Shown here one piece after another: positions 8,945 to 17,152 of a stretch of DNA of 64,000 nucleotides (the first letter of the stretch is position 1; the number at the start of each line of letters is the position of its first letter). The stretch comes from Ktedonobacter robiniae (GTDB lineage Bacteria > Chloroflexota > Ktedonobacteria > Ktedonobacterales > Ktedonobacteraceae). The stretch is taken from the NCBI RefSeq assembly GCF_016587375.1, contig NZ_BNJG01000003.1:806001-870000 (forward strand), read 5' to 3'. A program made the position numbers and the translations under genes. Under the pieces are notes generated by a model that was given only the letters and a program-made list of their open reading frames with translations, did not search any database and had not been told where the DNA came from.

Positions 8945-9334
8945 TTACCCTCCAACCAGCGGAACCAACTTGAAGAACGTGACCTCGCTTCCCGCAGGCA
9001 ACGCAATAGAGGCATCCAGGTTCTCGACCTGCCTATCATTGACCAGGACGATGAAACCTCGTCGTGAGAAGGCTTCAATGGCCTTCTCATACTGGGCCTG
9101 CCAACCGAGCTTGTGTGCGTGTTGAAGGCGATACCCATTCAATGTGCGCTCGGTCTCGTTTGGCTGCACAAGTCCCTGAAAAGAGAGCGCCTGCTTTGCA
9201 TTAAACTCAGTCACTTCCTGGTAAATGCGGCGACGAATCAGCTCCCGAAGGGTAAGGGTTTCATCTAGTAGCTCAAGATGCCAGCTACGCTTTTGCCCGA
9301 GCATGGACTCGTCGATGATGGTCACTTCGCTCAT
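8945..9334 (-). CDS. MoaD/ThiS-like beta-grasp protein ending in Gly-Gly
   Basis: The protein has 129 aa. The C-terminal part (FIVLVNDRQVENLDASIALP then EVTFFKLVPLVGG) has the strand order and the terminal Gly-Gly of sulfur-carrier and ubiquitin-like proteins such as MoaD, ThiS and Urm1. The N-terminal part (WHLELLDETLTLRELIRRRI, about residues 19-38) looks like the first beta-hairpin and helix of the same fold. A polar, helical insert of roughly 45 residues separates the two. No E1-like or MoeB/ThiF gene and no JAB peptidase is in the window. It is directly upstream of, and coupled to, DUF4132. Conjugation or sulfur transfer is inferred only from the Gly-Gly tail. Confidence 0.7.
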   Translation of the reverse strand: MSEVTIIDESMLGQKRSWHLELLDETLTLRELIRRRIYQEVTEFNAKQALSFQGLVQPNETERTLNGYRLQHAHKLGWQAQYEKAIEAFSRRGFIVLVNDRQVENLDASIALPAGSEVTFFKLVPLVGG

Positions 9335-9428
9335 AGAAGGTACATCTCACTTCCATTGTTTTACTCTTCTTTTCTTTTTGATGCCGCTCAAGCCGGAATA
9401 TCTTGCTTTTGGGGCAAGCAAAAGAGCA

Positions 9429-9707
9429 TTAATCGTAGTAGAGTTGTTCCATCTGCTCAGGAGGAACTCCCCGGAATCTGCCGGAGATATAAACCGCATT
9501 GCAGCGATGGAAGTAACAAAACTCTTCCCATTGTTGATGACGGCGTTGGCAACATTCTTGCTCTTGCAACAGGCGCTGGGAACGTTCCTGGTTCGCTCCA
9601 TAGAAGATAACAAAGTGTGCCAGGAGCCAGATAAGGATGGGGAAGCTGATAAGAAAACCTAGAATCACCCAACTGCCGTTCTCCCCTAGCTTTTCATCTA
9701 TCTGCAA
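9429..9707 (-). CDS. small membrane protein with Cys/His-rich tail
   Basis: The 92-aa frame begins at a TTG (9707); an in-frame stop lies shortly upstream and no ATG is available. Residues about 13-36 form one hydrophobic membrane segment (WVILGFLISFPILIWLLAHF). The cytosolic tail has Cys-Cys, Arg-His and a Cys-Tyr-Phe-His-Arg-Cys group that looks like a small zinc-binding site. It is co-oriented with the beta-grasp/DUF4132 pair, 94 nt upstream, and is probably part of the same cluster, perhaps as a membrane anchor. No known family recognised. Confidence 0.5.
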   Translation of the reverse strand: MQIDEKLGENGSWVILGFLISFPILIWLLAHFVIFYGANQERSQRLLQEQECCQRRHQQWEEFCYFHRCNAVYISGRFRGVPPEQMEQLYYD

Positions 9708-10049
9708 AAAAGGCCATTCTGATCATACATGCAGAAGAGTAAGGAAAGAAAAATCGCAAAGCAGAGGAGCATTTGTTCTCCCTGGGGCAAAGGTATCGTG
9801 CGTGGTTTAGGGGGGTGCAAGCATTTTTCCCAGAATGGTTTGTTGGGTAGTGGTTACGGGCCTCATTGTTGTCGTGAGTCTCCTATTTGCCCCATAGGTC
9901 ATTTGTGGCTGGAGGCGTGTCGCCGTCGAGAAGCTCTTATTGTAAATAGCCGTCACACGTTGAACGGAGTCGATGCGCCTACACACTGAGAAGAAGGCGG
10001 GACGGAACCCATCTCCATTCGCGGGCCTGAAGGCACTGGCGAGCCGATT
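9708..10049. other. non-coding or decayed stretch
   Basis: Frames here are short and have no family resemblance. The stretch just upstream of 10050 stays open in the frame of the next ORF back to a stop at 9987 but offers no start codon, so a truncated N-terminus of that ORF is possible. Confidence 0.4.
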
Positions 10050-10412
10050 GTGACAGAGACAGAGGTTGCTTTTAATGTAGGTGTGACAACGTACGATCAT
10101 GGCAATGCCTTTTGTCTGAGCCTAGAGGAAATGCATAGGGGAGATCTCTTCTTCTGGAACCTGGTTGGCGACCCGCACGATATCGCCGTCAAAGTGGTCC
10201 TTATACGCCTAGTTTCTTATTTCCCTGAAATTGAGGTAGGTAGCGACCGAGAACCAAGCGAATGGTGGGAAGCAGCTCTGCGCTGCCAGAAACTCTTCGG
10301 GGTTGCCGATTTGCCGCCAGGGAGTTGGGGCGACAGGGGTAAGTTAGGGGAAGATGCAAGAAGGCAACTCATTGCCCTCGCGATTTCACTCCCTGACGCC
10401 TTGTCAGTATAG
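10050..10412 (+). CDS. hypothetical protein (120 aa)
   Basis: The frame starts at GTG 10050 with a poor ribosome site. The product is soluble, acidic, with Trp-rich patches (FFWNLVG, EWWEAAL) and no motif that I recognise. Because the frame is open about 60 nt further upstream without a start codon, the gene may have lost its N-terminus. It lies just before the IscB element, whose guide would be read from the intervening sequence. Confidence 0.35.
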   Translation: MTETEVAFNVGVTTYDHGNAFCLSLEEMHRGDLFFWNLVGDPHDIAVKVVLIRLVSYFPEIEVGSDREPSEWWEAALRCQKLFGVADLPPGSWGDRGKLGEDARRQLIALAISLPDALSV

Positions 10413-10620
10413 TTGAAAGGCTATATGCGCTTTCTTTCTGAAATATTGGGTTAGAGAGGAGAAAAAGGCGCCCCTAACCGCCTCTTTCTCCCATTCCACT
10501 CGCAACGGTTGGGGAAACATTTCCTGTTTCTCCAAAAATACCATCAAACCACGGATGAGAAACAATGGGCCCACTTCATGATGACGTTTTGACGCGAGAC
10601 GTGATATAACAAGGGGAGGA
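10413..10620. other. intergenic sequence, probable left flank and guide side of the IscB element
   Basis: No gene is seen. In IscB systems the guide portion of the omega RNA is copied from the sequence just outside the element's left end, so the last 15-20 nt before the conserved fold (near 10605-10635) are the likely guide. The exact boundary cannot be set from one copy. Confidence 0.4.
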
Positions 10621-10898
10621 TCGGGAGTGAGAAATCATGAACCCCGGTTTTTCAAACCGGGGCTTGCTCGACGGTTCGCCGCTGAGCAAGCCCTCATGAG
10701 CAGACTCAGTTCGGAGCGTGCTCCGAACTCCGTTCGCAGCGAAACTAGGTACCAGTGGGTGCGAGGCCAGCCCGCTGCTCTACGGTGATGGGTTAAACAG
10801 GCAGAGGGGTCAAGCCCGTGCTCATCGCGTCAAACCGTCGCTGAACATTGTCGAGGCCAACCGTACCTGCGCAAGCAGAGATCCGAAAGGATTCTTGG
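10621..10898 (+). ncRNA. omega RNA / HEARO RNA of the IscB element
   Basis: The 280 nt directly upstream of iscB hold the nested hairpins expected of HEARO RNA: a stem CCCCGGTTT/AAACCGGGG (10642-10662), a stem CTTGCTC/GAGCAAG (10663-10693), a stem AGTTCGGAG/CTCCGAACT near 10708-10731, and a long structured 3' part reaching the iscB start. IscB proteins are known to bind such an RNA, encoded upstream and in the same direction, whose 5' end is the guide. The RNA region looks intact although the protein is not. Ends are approximate. Confidence 0.75.
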
Positions 10899-11762
10899 AT
10901 GTCCAAGGTGTTTGTCATGGATAGCTCTCACCAGCCGCTGGATCCCGTGCATCCGGGTCAAGCGAGCCGCTTCCTCAAGCAGGAGAAAGCAGCCGTGTGG
11001 CGTCGCTTCCCCTTCAGCATCATCCTCAAGCAAGAGGTCAAGCAGCCCCAGACCAAGCCCTTGCGCCTCAAGATCGATCCAGGCAGCCGTACGACCGGCA
11101 TCGCCCTGGTCCATGATACCTCGGGCGAGGTTGTCTTTGCCGCAGAGATAAGCCATCGCGGGCAACAGGTCAAGGAAGCTCTCGACACCCGTCGAGGAGC
11201 CCGAAGGGGGAGACGCGCCCGCAAGACGCGCTACCGCAAAGCCCGATTCCACAATCGCCGGCGCCCCAAGGGGTGGCTGTCTCCCCCGCTGGAGAGCCGC
11301 CTGCGCAACATCCTGACGTGGGTCGGGCGCCTGTACCGCTGCGCGCCGGTGACCTGCATCGGCCAGGAGCTGGTGCGCTTTGACATGCAGCTGCTGGAGA
11401 ACCCCTCTATCCAGGGGAAGGAGTATCAGCAAGGGACGCTCGCGGGATACGAGGCGAGGGAGTACCTGCTGGAGAAGTGGGAGCGGCGCTGTGCCTATTG
11501 CGGCAAGAGCAACCTCCCGCTGCAGATCGATCACATTCTGCCCCGCGCCAAAGGGGGAACCAACCGCCTGAGCAACTTGACGCTGGCCTGCGAGCCCTGC
11601 AACCAGGCCAAAGGAAACAGAGACCTCGAAGACTTCCTCAAGAAGGAACCGGAACGCCTCAAGCAGATTCAGGCCCAGGCCAAAGCCCCTTTTTTTACGC
11701 CGCTGCATCGATTGGATGGATACAGTTACCAGAAAGGAGGCGTGCATTCCTCCCCAGCCTAA
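10899..11762 (+). pseudogene. iscB: IscB RNA-guided nuclease missing RuvC-III
   Basis: IscB is the IS200/IS605-associated ancestor of Cas9. In this 287-aa version I see the PLMP domain (1-47, with PLDP in place of PLMP), RuvC-I (KIDPGSRTTGIAL, Asp60), the Arg-rich bridge helix (99-123), RuvC-II (CIGQELVRFD, Glu157), and a complete HNH domain (CAYCG, QIDHILPRAKGG, CEPCNQAKGN; about 198-240). After AQAKAP (residue 264) the usual RuvC-III and target-adjacent-motif-interacting part is gone; the frame instead jumps to LHRLDGYSYQKGG, which is the normal extreme C-terminus. This is an in-frame internal deletion of roughly 100 or more codons. HNH could still nick; RuvC should be dead. The frame is open to 10848, but ATG 10899 is the family start. 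Confidence 0.85.
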
Positions 11763-11847
11763 AGGCGCGGGGCTTCCTACACGCATCTGTGTGAGAACGA
11801 GGCGTTGATCGTCACGCAAGTAAGGTCAATGATAAGTGAGGTACGAC

Positions 11848-13410
11848 ATGGATTCGATCGTTGAGACGGTATTTCAGCACGCGGAAAGAGGGCCGGAGCA
11901 GCCTGCTATTTTCTTTGAAGGGCAAACCATCTCCTACGGGCAACTTGCTTCTCAGGTACAATCCTTCGCGCAAGCGCTGTTGGTACAAGGGTTGCGAGAA
12001 GGTGACCGGGTGGCGCTCTTCCTGGAGAACTGTCCGGACTTTGTCGTCGCGTACCTGGGAGCGCACCTCGCTGGGGGGATCGTGGTCCTGGTCAATACCC
12101 AGTATAGACAGGTTGAGCTCAGCCATATCATGAGCGATGCAGGAGTGCGCTTTTGCGTCACCGGACCAGCTGGACAAGCAGAGTTGTCGCGCCTGGATCT
12201 GCCAGACCTCGAAACGCTGATCATCGTCGATGAGGAAGCTCATGAGGGGACGCAAGGGGCACGCGTTTCACTTTCTTTGAGCGATTTTCTGGATGCGGGC
12301 GACGAGCGGGGTGGCACGAGAGAGTTGACCATGCCATCACCAGATGCTCCCGCAGTCATTGGCTACACCTCTGGCACAACTGGGCGGGCCAAGGGCGCGC
12401 TCATGCTTCAGCGCAATCTGCTCGCCAATATCGCCTCGCTCACTGAGGCTTGGCACTGGACCAGCGAAGACCATCTCCTGCTCGTCCTACCTCTCTTTCA
12501 TACCCATGGCCTGATGGTAGGCATGCACGGCACGCTCTACACAGGGGCGCGCGTGACCTTGCGGCGGAAGTTCGACGCCTCCAGTGTGCTGGCGAGCCTG
12601 CGCGATGACCCAAGCATGAGCCTGTTCTTTGGGGTTCCCACCATGTACTCGCGCCTGCTGGCTGAGGCCGAACGCCAGGGGGGACCCGTGCCCCATCCAC
12701 GCCTCTTCGTCTCCGGTTCCGCACCGCTCAGCCCACATCTCTTCAACGATTTTACGCGTATATTCGGACAATTCATTCTTGAGCGGTACGGTATGACGGA
12801 AACGGGAATGAATCTTTCCGTCCCCTATGATGGCGAGAGGCGCGCGGGAACGGTTGGCCTGCCCTTTCCAGGTCAGGAGGCACGCATCGTGGACACGCAC
12901 ACGCGCCAGGCGCTTCCTGCGGGCGAGATTGGGGAGATCGAGGTGCATGGTCCTCACGTCTTCAAAGGGTATTGGAACCGTCCCGACGCGACCGCCGAGG
13001 CTTTTACCGAGGATGGCTGGTTCAAGACGGGGGACCTGGGCTGGCGCAGCGAGGACGGCTATTTCACCATTACTGGTCGTGCCCGCGAGCTGATTATTAG
13101 TGGTGGCTACAATATTTATCCGCGCGAGGTCGAAGACGTCCTAGCGACCCACCCAGGTGTCGCCGAGGTTGCCGTGGTCGGGCTTCCCGATTCGGATTTG
13201 GGCGAGCAAGTGGTTGCCGTCATCGTATCCAGGCCGAACCAGCCTTGCGATGCCAACGACATCATCGCCCACTGCCGCCAACGGCTCGCCAGCTACAAGA
13301 AACCCCGTCGCGTGATCTTCGTCGAGGCGTTGCCCCGTAACGCCCTGGGAAAGGTGCAGAAGCACCTGCTCGTCGCTCGCCTGGACGAACACGAGCAGCG
13401 GGGGAGGTAG
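11848..13410 (+). CDS. AMP-forming acyl-CoA synthetase (malonyl-CoA synthetase-like)
   Basis: This 520-aa ANL-superfamily enzyme activates a carboxylic acid with ATP and then loads CoA. Visible motifs are the P-loop YTSGTTGRAKGA, the A5 motif ERYGMTETGMNLS, the Asp of TGDLGW, the hinge GYNIYPREVEDVL and the catalytic lysine motif NALGKVQK near the C-terminus. The A5 sequence followed by a GERRAGTVGLPFPG-type stretch resembles MatB/ACSF3 malonyl-CoA synthetases, so a short dicarboxylate substrate is plausible but not proven. ATG 11848 is chosen over GTG 11836 because AGG lies 6 nt before it. It follows the IscB element by about 85 nt and is followed by broken genes. Confidence 0.85.
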   Translation: MDSIVETVFQHAERGPEQPAIFFEGQTISYGQLASQVQSFAQALLVQGLREGDRVALFLENCPDFVVAYLGAHLAGGIVVLVNTQYRQVELSHIMSDAGVRFCVTGPAGQAELSRLDLPDLETLIIVDEEAHEGTQGARVSLSLSDFLDAGDERGGTRELTMPSPDAPAVIGYTSGTTGRAKGALMLQRNLLANIASLTEAWHWTSEDHLLLVLPLFHTHGLMVGMHGTLYTGARVTLRRKFDASSVLASLRDDPSMSLFFGVPTMYSRLLAEAERQGGPVPHPRLFVSGSAPLSPHLFNDFTRIFGQFILERYGMTETGMNLSVPYDGERRAGTVGLPFPGQEARIVDTHTRQALPAGEIGEIEVHGPHVFKGYWNRPDATAEAFTEDGWFKTGDLGWRSEDGYFTITGRARELIISGGYNIYPREVEDVLATHPGVAEVAVVGLPDSDLGEQVVAVIVSRPNQPCDANDIIAHCRQRLASYKKPRRVIFVEALPRNALGKVQKHLLVARLDEHEQRGR

Positions 13411-13416
13411 CATGCC

Positions 13417-13638
13417 CCACAGCGAACACTGACCTCTCCTTCCAGCACAAAAAAAGCTTTGTCCTGGTGGCGATGGAGATGGGGAGGTGGCTCAGCCCCC
13501 GACGGAACGACCTCGACATGCACTCCATCGGCATTGCGTGTCTGCTCGCTTTTTGCCTTCAGGGTCGAGAGCGTGCCTAAGAACCAGATGGCCTGTCCCT
13601 CCTCGTCGGTCAGTGCATAGCCTGTGTGCTTGTGTCAT
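13417..13638 (-). pseudogene. cupin-domain protein, 3'-truncated and frameshifted
   Basis: On the minus strand a start at 13638 with a good AAGGAG site begins MTQAH, then a one-base shift leads into YALTDEEGQAIWFLGTLS and HVEVVPSGAEPPPHLHRHQD, followed by KAFFVLEGEVSVRCG. The HLHRHQDKAFFVLEGE block is the metal-binding cupin motif 1. Motif 2 is missing because the homology ends beside the acyl-CoA synthetase stop. It is a fragment of about 70 residues and is not functional. Confidence 0.75.
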
Positions 13639-13682
13639 ATTGTGCTCCTTACTAGATGAGTGGGAATCGCCAAATCGTGATC

Positions 13683-14179
13683 CTAGAAACCCAGATGTAG
13701 TCCAATGGCGGCGTTCTCTTCAAGCGTGGCGTTCCAGTATCCGTATTTGGCGGACACAGCCTGGAAGCGGGTCAGTACTTCGGGTGTCGCTGCCCGATGG
13801 GTGCCATTGGTTGGCGCACCGATTTCCCAAAAAAAGTGACCCATTTGCTTGGTTGTGATCATATGGATAGTCGCCGGTTCAGTGAAGGGATTATGCAAGG
13901 TGTGAGGGGCGTAGCTTGGTATATGCAGGAAATAACCGGGTTTCCCACATACCACTCATAGCCATTCTCATCCTGCCTGAGTATTTCTAACTGGCCAGAA
14001 ACAACTATGAAGTCCTCCGTATCGATGTGCGTGTGCAAAGGGACAACAACCCCGGCAGGCATGATGCCCTTCAGGGCACAGAAGTCACTTTTGGGGTCAT
14101 CTGGGGAGGTCAAAAACTCAACTGTGGGTCCTAATATGTCAAGTATGATGCCGGTCGTGGGATTCTTCTGTATGCTCAT
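13683..14179 (-). pseudogene. second cupin-domain protein with one frameshift
   Basis: The gene starts at ATG 14179 (MSIQKNPTTGIILDILGPTV) and shows cupin motif 1 (PLHTHIDTEDFIVVSGQLE). At about 13948 the frame breaks in a GGG run; adding one G gives WYVGGKPGYFLHIPSYAPHT, which is the expected cupin motif 2 region, and the frame then runs to GLHLGF at 13683. The repaired protein is about 165 aa and contains no other lesion, so either the gene is recently broken or the base was missed in sequencing. Cupins of this size are often dioxygenases, isomerases or sugar-binding proteins; the role here is unknown. Confidence 0.75.
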
Positions 14180-14222
14180 ATGTGCTTCTTTTTTACTAAC
14201 TACTGTTGACACGACTCTTCTA

Positions 14223-14957
14223 TGTGTTGGATGGCTTCGTCCAGGCTGGTTGAGGCAGCCATTGCTTTCTACCAAGTTGCTCGTCCCCATGCTGACGCAC
14301 GCATTGATCGCGCGTCCACGTCTGACTGATCTGCTAATGGCAGGAATGAAGTGTGCGCTGACGCTGATTTCGGCTGCCGCTGGCTCGGGCAAGACAACTG
14401 CGATTGCGGAATGGCTGAGAACCTTTTCATCCCCTGGCTTTGCTGCCTGGGTTTCATTGGATGAAGAGGATAATGATCCCCAGCGCTTCTGGCTGTATGT
14501 TCTCATCGCCATTGAATCCAGTCTGCCTGGTCTCTGTCTCCCCTTGATTCATGCCCTACGTACGCAACGGGTCTCGTCCTCTACTTTTTTGAAGCATGTA
14601 ATCAATGCCTTCCTACAGAGCGAGCAATCTCTATTCCTGGTGTTGGACGATTATCATGCCGTGACCAACCCGGTCATTCACCAGGCGATGACATATCTGC
14701 TTGAGCATCTTCCCCGTCGTGTTCATCTGATTGTGGCGACCCGTAGTGACCCTCCCTGGCCTCTCTCTCACCTGCGTTTGCAGGGGCAAATTCAAGAGAT
14801 ACACATGGATCAACTGAGCGGAACGTCTGAAGAGGTTGCGACCTTTTTCGACCAGGGGTAATGTAGATAGAGCTTGCTCCTGCCATTATTGAGGAGATAA
14901 CAAGGCGTACGGAGGGCTGGATGGCTGGTATTCAACTCCTAACTCTTACTCACATTT
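14223..14957 (+). pseudogene. 5' half of a MalT-like LuxR regulator (STAND ATPase only)
   Basis: The frame shows the start of a MalT-like regulator: LLSTKLLVP, ARPRLTDLL, Walker A (AAAGSGKTT), Walker B (SLFLVLDDYH) and the downstream HLIVATRSDPPWPLSHLR block. At about 14858-14875 the frame breaks; in another frame the homology continues (ELAPAIIEEITRRTEGWMAG, then IQLLTLT) before ending at about 14957. The TPR arm and the DNA-binding domain are absent. No good start codon is visible. It is a dead fragment, interestingly the reciprocal of the ATPase-less regulator at 2695. Confidence 0.8.
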
Positions 14958-15055
14958 AACAAAGTGAGCTTGAGCACAGACCGTTTCCATTGAAAATGAA
15001 AACCCATCAGCAACGTTTCCAAGCTCGCACATGCTATCAATTGTTAAATGTGGGT
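14946..15055. repeat. imperfect inverted repeat, possible small inserted element
   Basis: TTACTCACATTTAACAA (14946) and the complement of TTGTTAAATGTGGGTAA (15039-15055) form 17-nt arms with one mismatch around about 76 nt, with GAGCTT/AAGCTC as an inner pair. It lies exactly where the MalT-like relic ends, so it may be the insertion that truncated it. It could also be a simple hairpin. Confidence 0.4.
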
Positions 15056-15065
15056 AAAAGACAGG

Positions 15066-15098
15066 TTTTTCAAACCGGGGTTCATGACCTGATCCTCC
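15066..15098 (-). repeat. isolated copy of the IscB-element left-end hairpin sequence
   Basis: The minus strand of 15072-15087 reads TCATGAACCCCGGTTT, identical over 16 nt to 10635-10650 in the omega RNA, and AGGATC occurs near it in both copies. No iscB follows. It may be a remnant end of a second IscB-type element in the opposite direction. Confidence 0.45.
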
Positions 15099-15099
15099 T

Positions 15100-15307
15100 G
15101 CGTCGTTTCCCTTCTGATGCCATTGAATATGCTCCAGAAGTTGGTCAACAGACGTGGGGTACTGGAGGAAACTATGATTGGAGAGAGTCGGTCGCAAAAA
15201 TAACGTGTCCATTACCGCTCCTCTTTGGGGACACAGACCCGTTTGGCATCGCATGGGCTGAGGAAACAAGAGAGGCATTCAGCCAAGCGCCGATCACTGA
15301 TCTGTAA
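15100..15307 (+). pseudogene. C-terminal fragment of an alpha/beta hydrolase
   Basis: The end of this frame reads WRESVAKITCPLPLLFGDTD followed by PFGIAWAEETREAFSQA. This is the usual C-terminal stretch of alpha/beta hydrolases, where the beta-strand (PLPLLFGDTDPF) carries the catalytic acid. The nucleophile elbow and most of the core are missing. It directly follows the hairpin remnant at 15066, so its upstream part was probably lost with an insertion or deletion. Confidence 0.55.
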
Positions 15308-15359
15308 CACCAGTATAACAGGATACTTGACAGGAGAAAAGGCTTTTTCTTAATGATGA

Positions 15360-15388
15360 TTGCCATCATGAGCTAGGCCTGCTATAGT
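15360..15388 (+). promoter_or_regulatory. sigma-70-type promoter for the methyltransferase
   Basis: TTGCCA (15360) and TATAGT (15383) are spaced by 17 nt and lie about 40 nt upstream of the ATG at 15430. Confidence 0.5.
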
Positions 15389-15429
15389 AATGAACACACA
15401 AACATAGCGAAGGGAGATGCCGATACTTT

Positions 15430-16617
15430 ATGGCCGCGAACTGGTGGGAGACACTCACCGAGCTAGTAACAACACTTGAACAAAAGCATATTGACTATAC
15501 CATCCTAAACCGCGCCGCCCTCTATGCTCAGGGCGCCCTCGAAGAGGTTCCCCATGCCATAGAAATATCCATCCAATGGGATCTCTTCGCGCTCGCGCAC
15601 GAGCTTCTGCCCTCAGGCTCCATCACCCACGAAGGGAACGCAGCTCGCTTCTCCTTCCGTAAACAGCCCTTCCGTGTGACGCTCTCCTGCCAGTACAATA
15701 CAGTTGTGGCGACCGATCCTGACCGCCTGCACATTGAACATGTTGGACGCCACTTCTGGGTCAAGGCGCTAGACTACTACGTGCGCACCCTTTCCTCCAA
15801 GGATGAGTTAGTACGTGCCATCAAGGCCTACTGGCGGCGCTTACAAGAGCAAAACAATCGGTTAAACATGCAGGCCTGGAACCAGGACACCTACGACGCC
15901 TGGCTAGCACGCTTTGGCTCGCCCCAGGAGGCCGCGCAACGCATTCTGAAAGATCCTCGTGGACGCCTGGGTTCACTCGTACACCATCTGCCAGTGGTAC
16001 AGGGAAAGAAGATTATCAACCTGCTAGGTTCGCATGGAGCCAAGGCCATCTCCCTGGCCCAGCTCGGTGCCAGGGCCACCGTAGTCGATATCTCCGAGGG
16101 AAATGCGCGCTATGCCCGCGACGTAGCCCAGGCCGCTGGAGTCGATTTGCGTTACATCGTCTCCGATGTGTTAAGCCTACCAGAGAGCGAGTTAGATGCC
16201 AGTTATGACCTGGTGCTCCTGGAACTGGGTGTGCTCCACTACTTCGTGGACCTGGAACCCCTCTTCAGCATTATCAAACGTCTGCTCCACCCCGATGGTC
16301 TGCTCCTGCTCCAGGACTTCCACCCCATCTCGACCAAGCTGATTATCTCCAAAGGCGCTAAACATAAAGTCAAGGGCAACTACTTCGACAAAGCGCTTAT
16401 CACCAAACCCGTAGCCTTGAGCAAGCATCTCCCCACAGGGAAACAGGAAAATGCGCCCATAGTATACCAGCGTCAATGGACTCTTGGCGAGATCGTTACC
16501 GCTGTCGCCGCCTCTGGCCTCATCATCTCCTCCCTGGACGAGGAACCCAATCCCAAACTCGACGATATCGGTATCCCCAAACTCTTCACCCTCACCGCCC
16601 GCAACGTCACGCTATAA
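15430..16617 (+). CDS. class I SAM-dependent methyltransferase with extra N-terminal domain
   Basis: The protein has 395 aa. Residues about 190-310 are a Rossmann-type methyltransferase: motif I is degenerate (KIINLLGSHGAKAISLAQLG instead of a Gly-x-Gly-x-Gly loop), then ARATVVDIS with the acidic ribose-binding residue, SDVLSLP and YDLVLLELGVLHYF. Residues 1-150 form an additional domain (TLEQKHIDYTILNRAAL, then a nucleotidyltransferase-like fold in outline), and 310-395 a C-terminal substrate cap. The target is unknown. The ATG at 15430 has GGGAGA 13 nt upstream, rather far. Single-gene unit between a promoter at 15360 and a strong terminator at 16643. Confidence 0.75.
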   Translation: MAANWWETLTELVTTLEQKHIDYTILNRAALYAQGALEEVPHAIEISIQWDLFALAHELLPSGSITHEGNAARFSFRKQPFRVTLSCQYNTVVATDPDRLHIEHVGRHFWVKALDYYVRTLSSKDELVRAIKAYWRRLQEQNNRLNMQAWNQDTYDAWLARFGSPQEAAQRILKDPRGRLGSLVHHLPVVQGKKIINLLGSHGAKAISLAQLGARATVVDISEGNARYARDVAQAAGVDLRYIVSDVLSLPESELDASYDLVLLELGVLHYFVDLEPLFSIIKRLLHPDGLLLLQDFHPISTKLIISKGAKHKVKGNYFDKALITKPVALSKHLPTGKQENAPIVYQRQWTLGEIVTAVAASGLIISSLDEEPNPKLDDIGIPKLFTLTARNVTL

Positions 16618-16642
16618 ACATGGAGTCCATGAAGAAAAAGCT

Positions 16643-16697
16643 GTGTCAAGGAGTGTGGGTGGGTTGGCGAAGCCAACCCACCCACACTCCTTGACAC
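16643..16697. terminator. 26-bp stem terminator
   Basis: Perfect 26-nt arms with a GAA loop lie 25 nt after the methyltransferase stop. Unlike most long palindromes in the window it lies between two genes of the same direction. Confidence 0.7.
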
Positions 16698-17152
16698 GCG
16701 AGCCACGCAATGGCAAAAATTTAAATTTAACAGATAGCAACCGACCTACCACCTTGAGGGCAAAAATACATAATAGAACCCCTGCAATAGAGTGTAATAC
16801 TTTAACCTGCATTTCATGTTTATATTTATTTTAAGAAAAATAGATGCTCTATGTTTGCAGAATACGACTGGTAAGAAAAAACAATTTCTTGCATATGTGT
16901 GATATTTCTGCCGCTGCTGACGTAGTATCTGTTACTATCCCAAATTTTTCGCTGGAGAAGCTGATGGATGAGTTCTCTACTTTATCCTCGCTAGCTCTGG
17001 CCAAAGCGCCTTCTCCATTGATGTAGCGAGCGCTTAGTAGCCATTGGCGCCTTCTCTCTCTTTCCAGAATATGTGCCTGACGTACAAGAGAGTCGTACTG
17101 CACCGCATCGTTTATTTGTGGTACTCTCACTATCTGGTAGCAAGGAGACCTA
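16698..17152. other. AT-rich leader region upstream of the peptide-binding lipoprotein
   Basis: About 450 nt with no supported gene. A minus-strand open frame (16849-17397) is the shadow of the lipoprotein's start plus non-coding sequence. The length suggests room for regulatory sites, but no specific fold or operator could be recognised. Confidence 0.4.

Noticed and set aside
10830..11819. Long minus-strand open frame (329 codons) covering iscB
   Set aside because: It is antisense to iscB and acyl-CoA synthetase DNA, lacks any family motif, and arises from GC-rich codon use.
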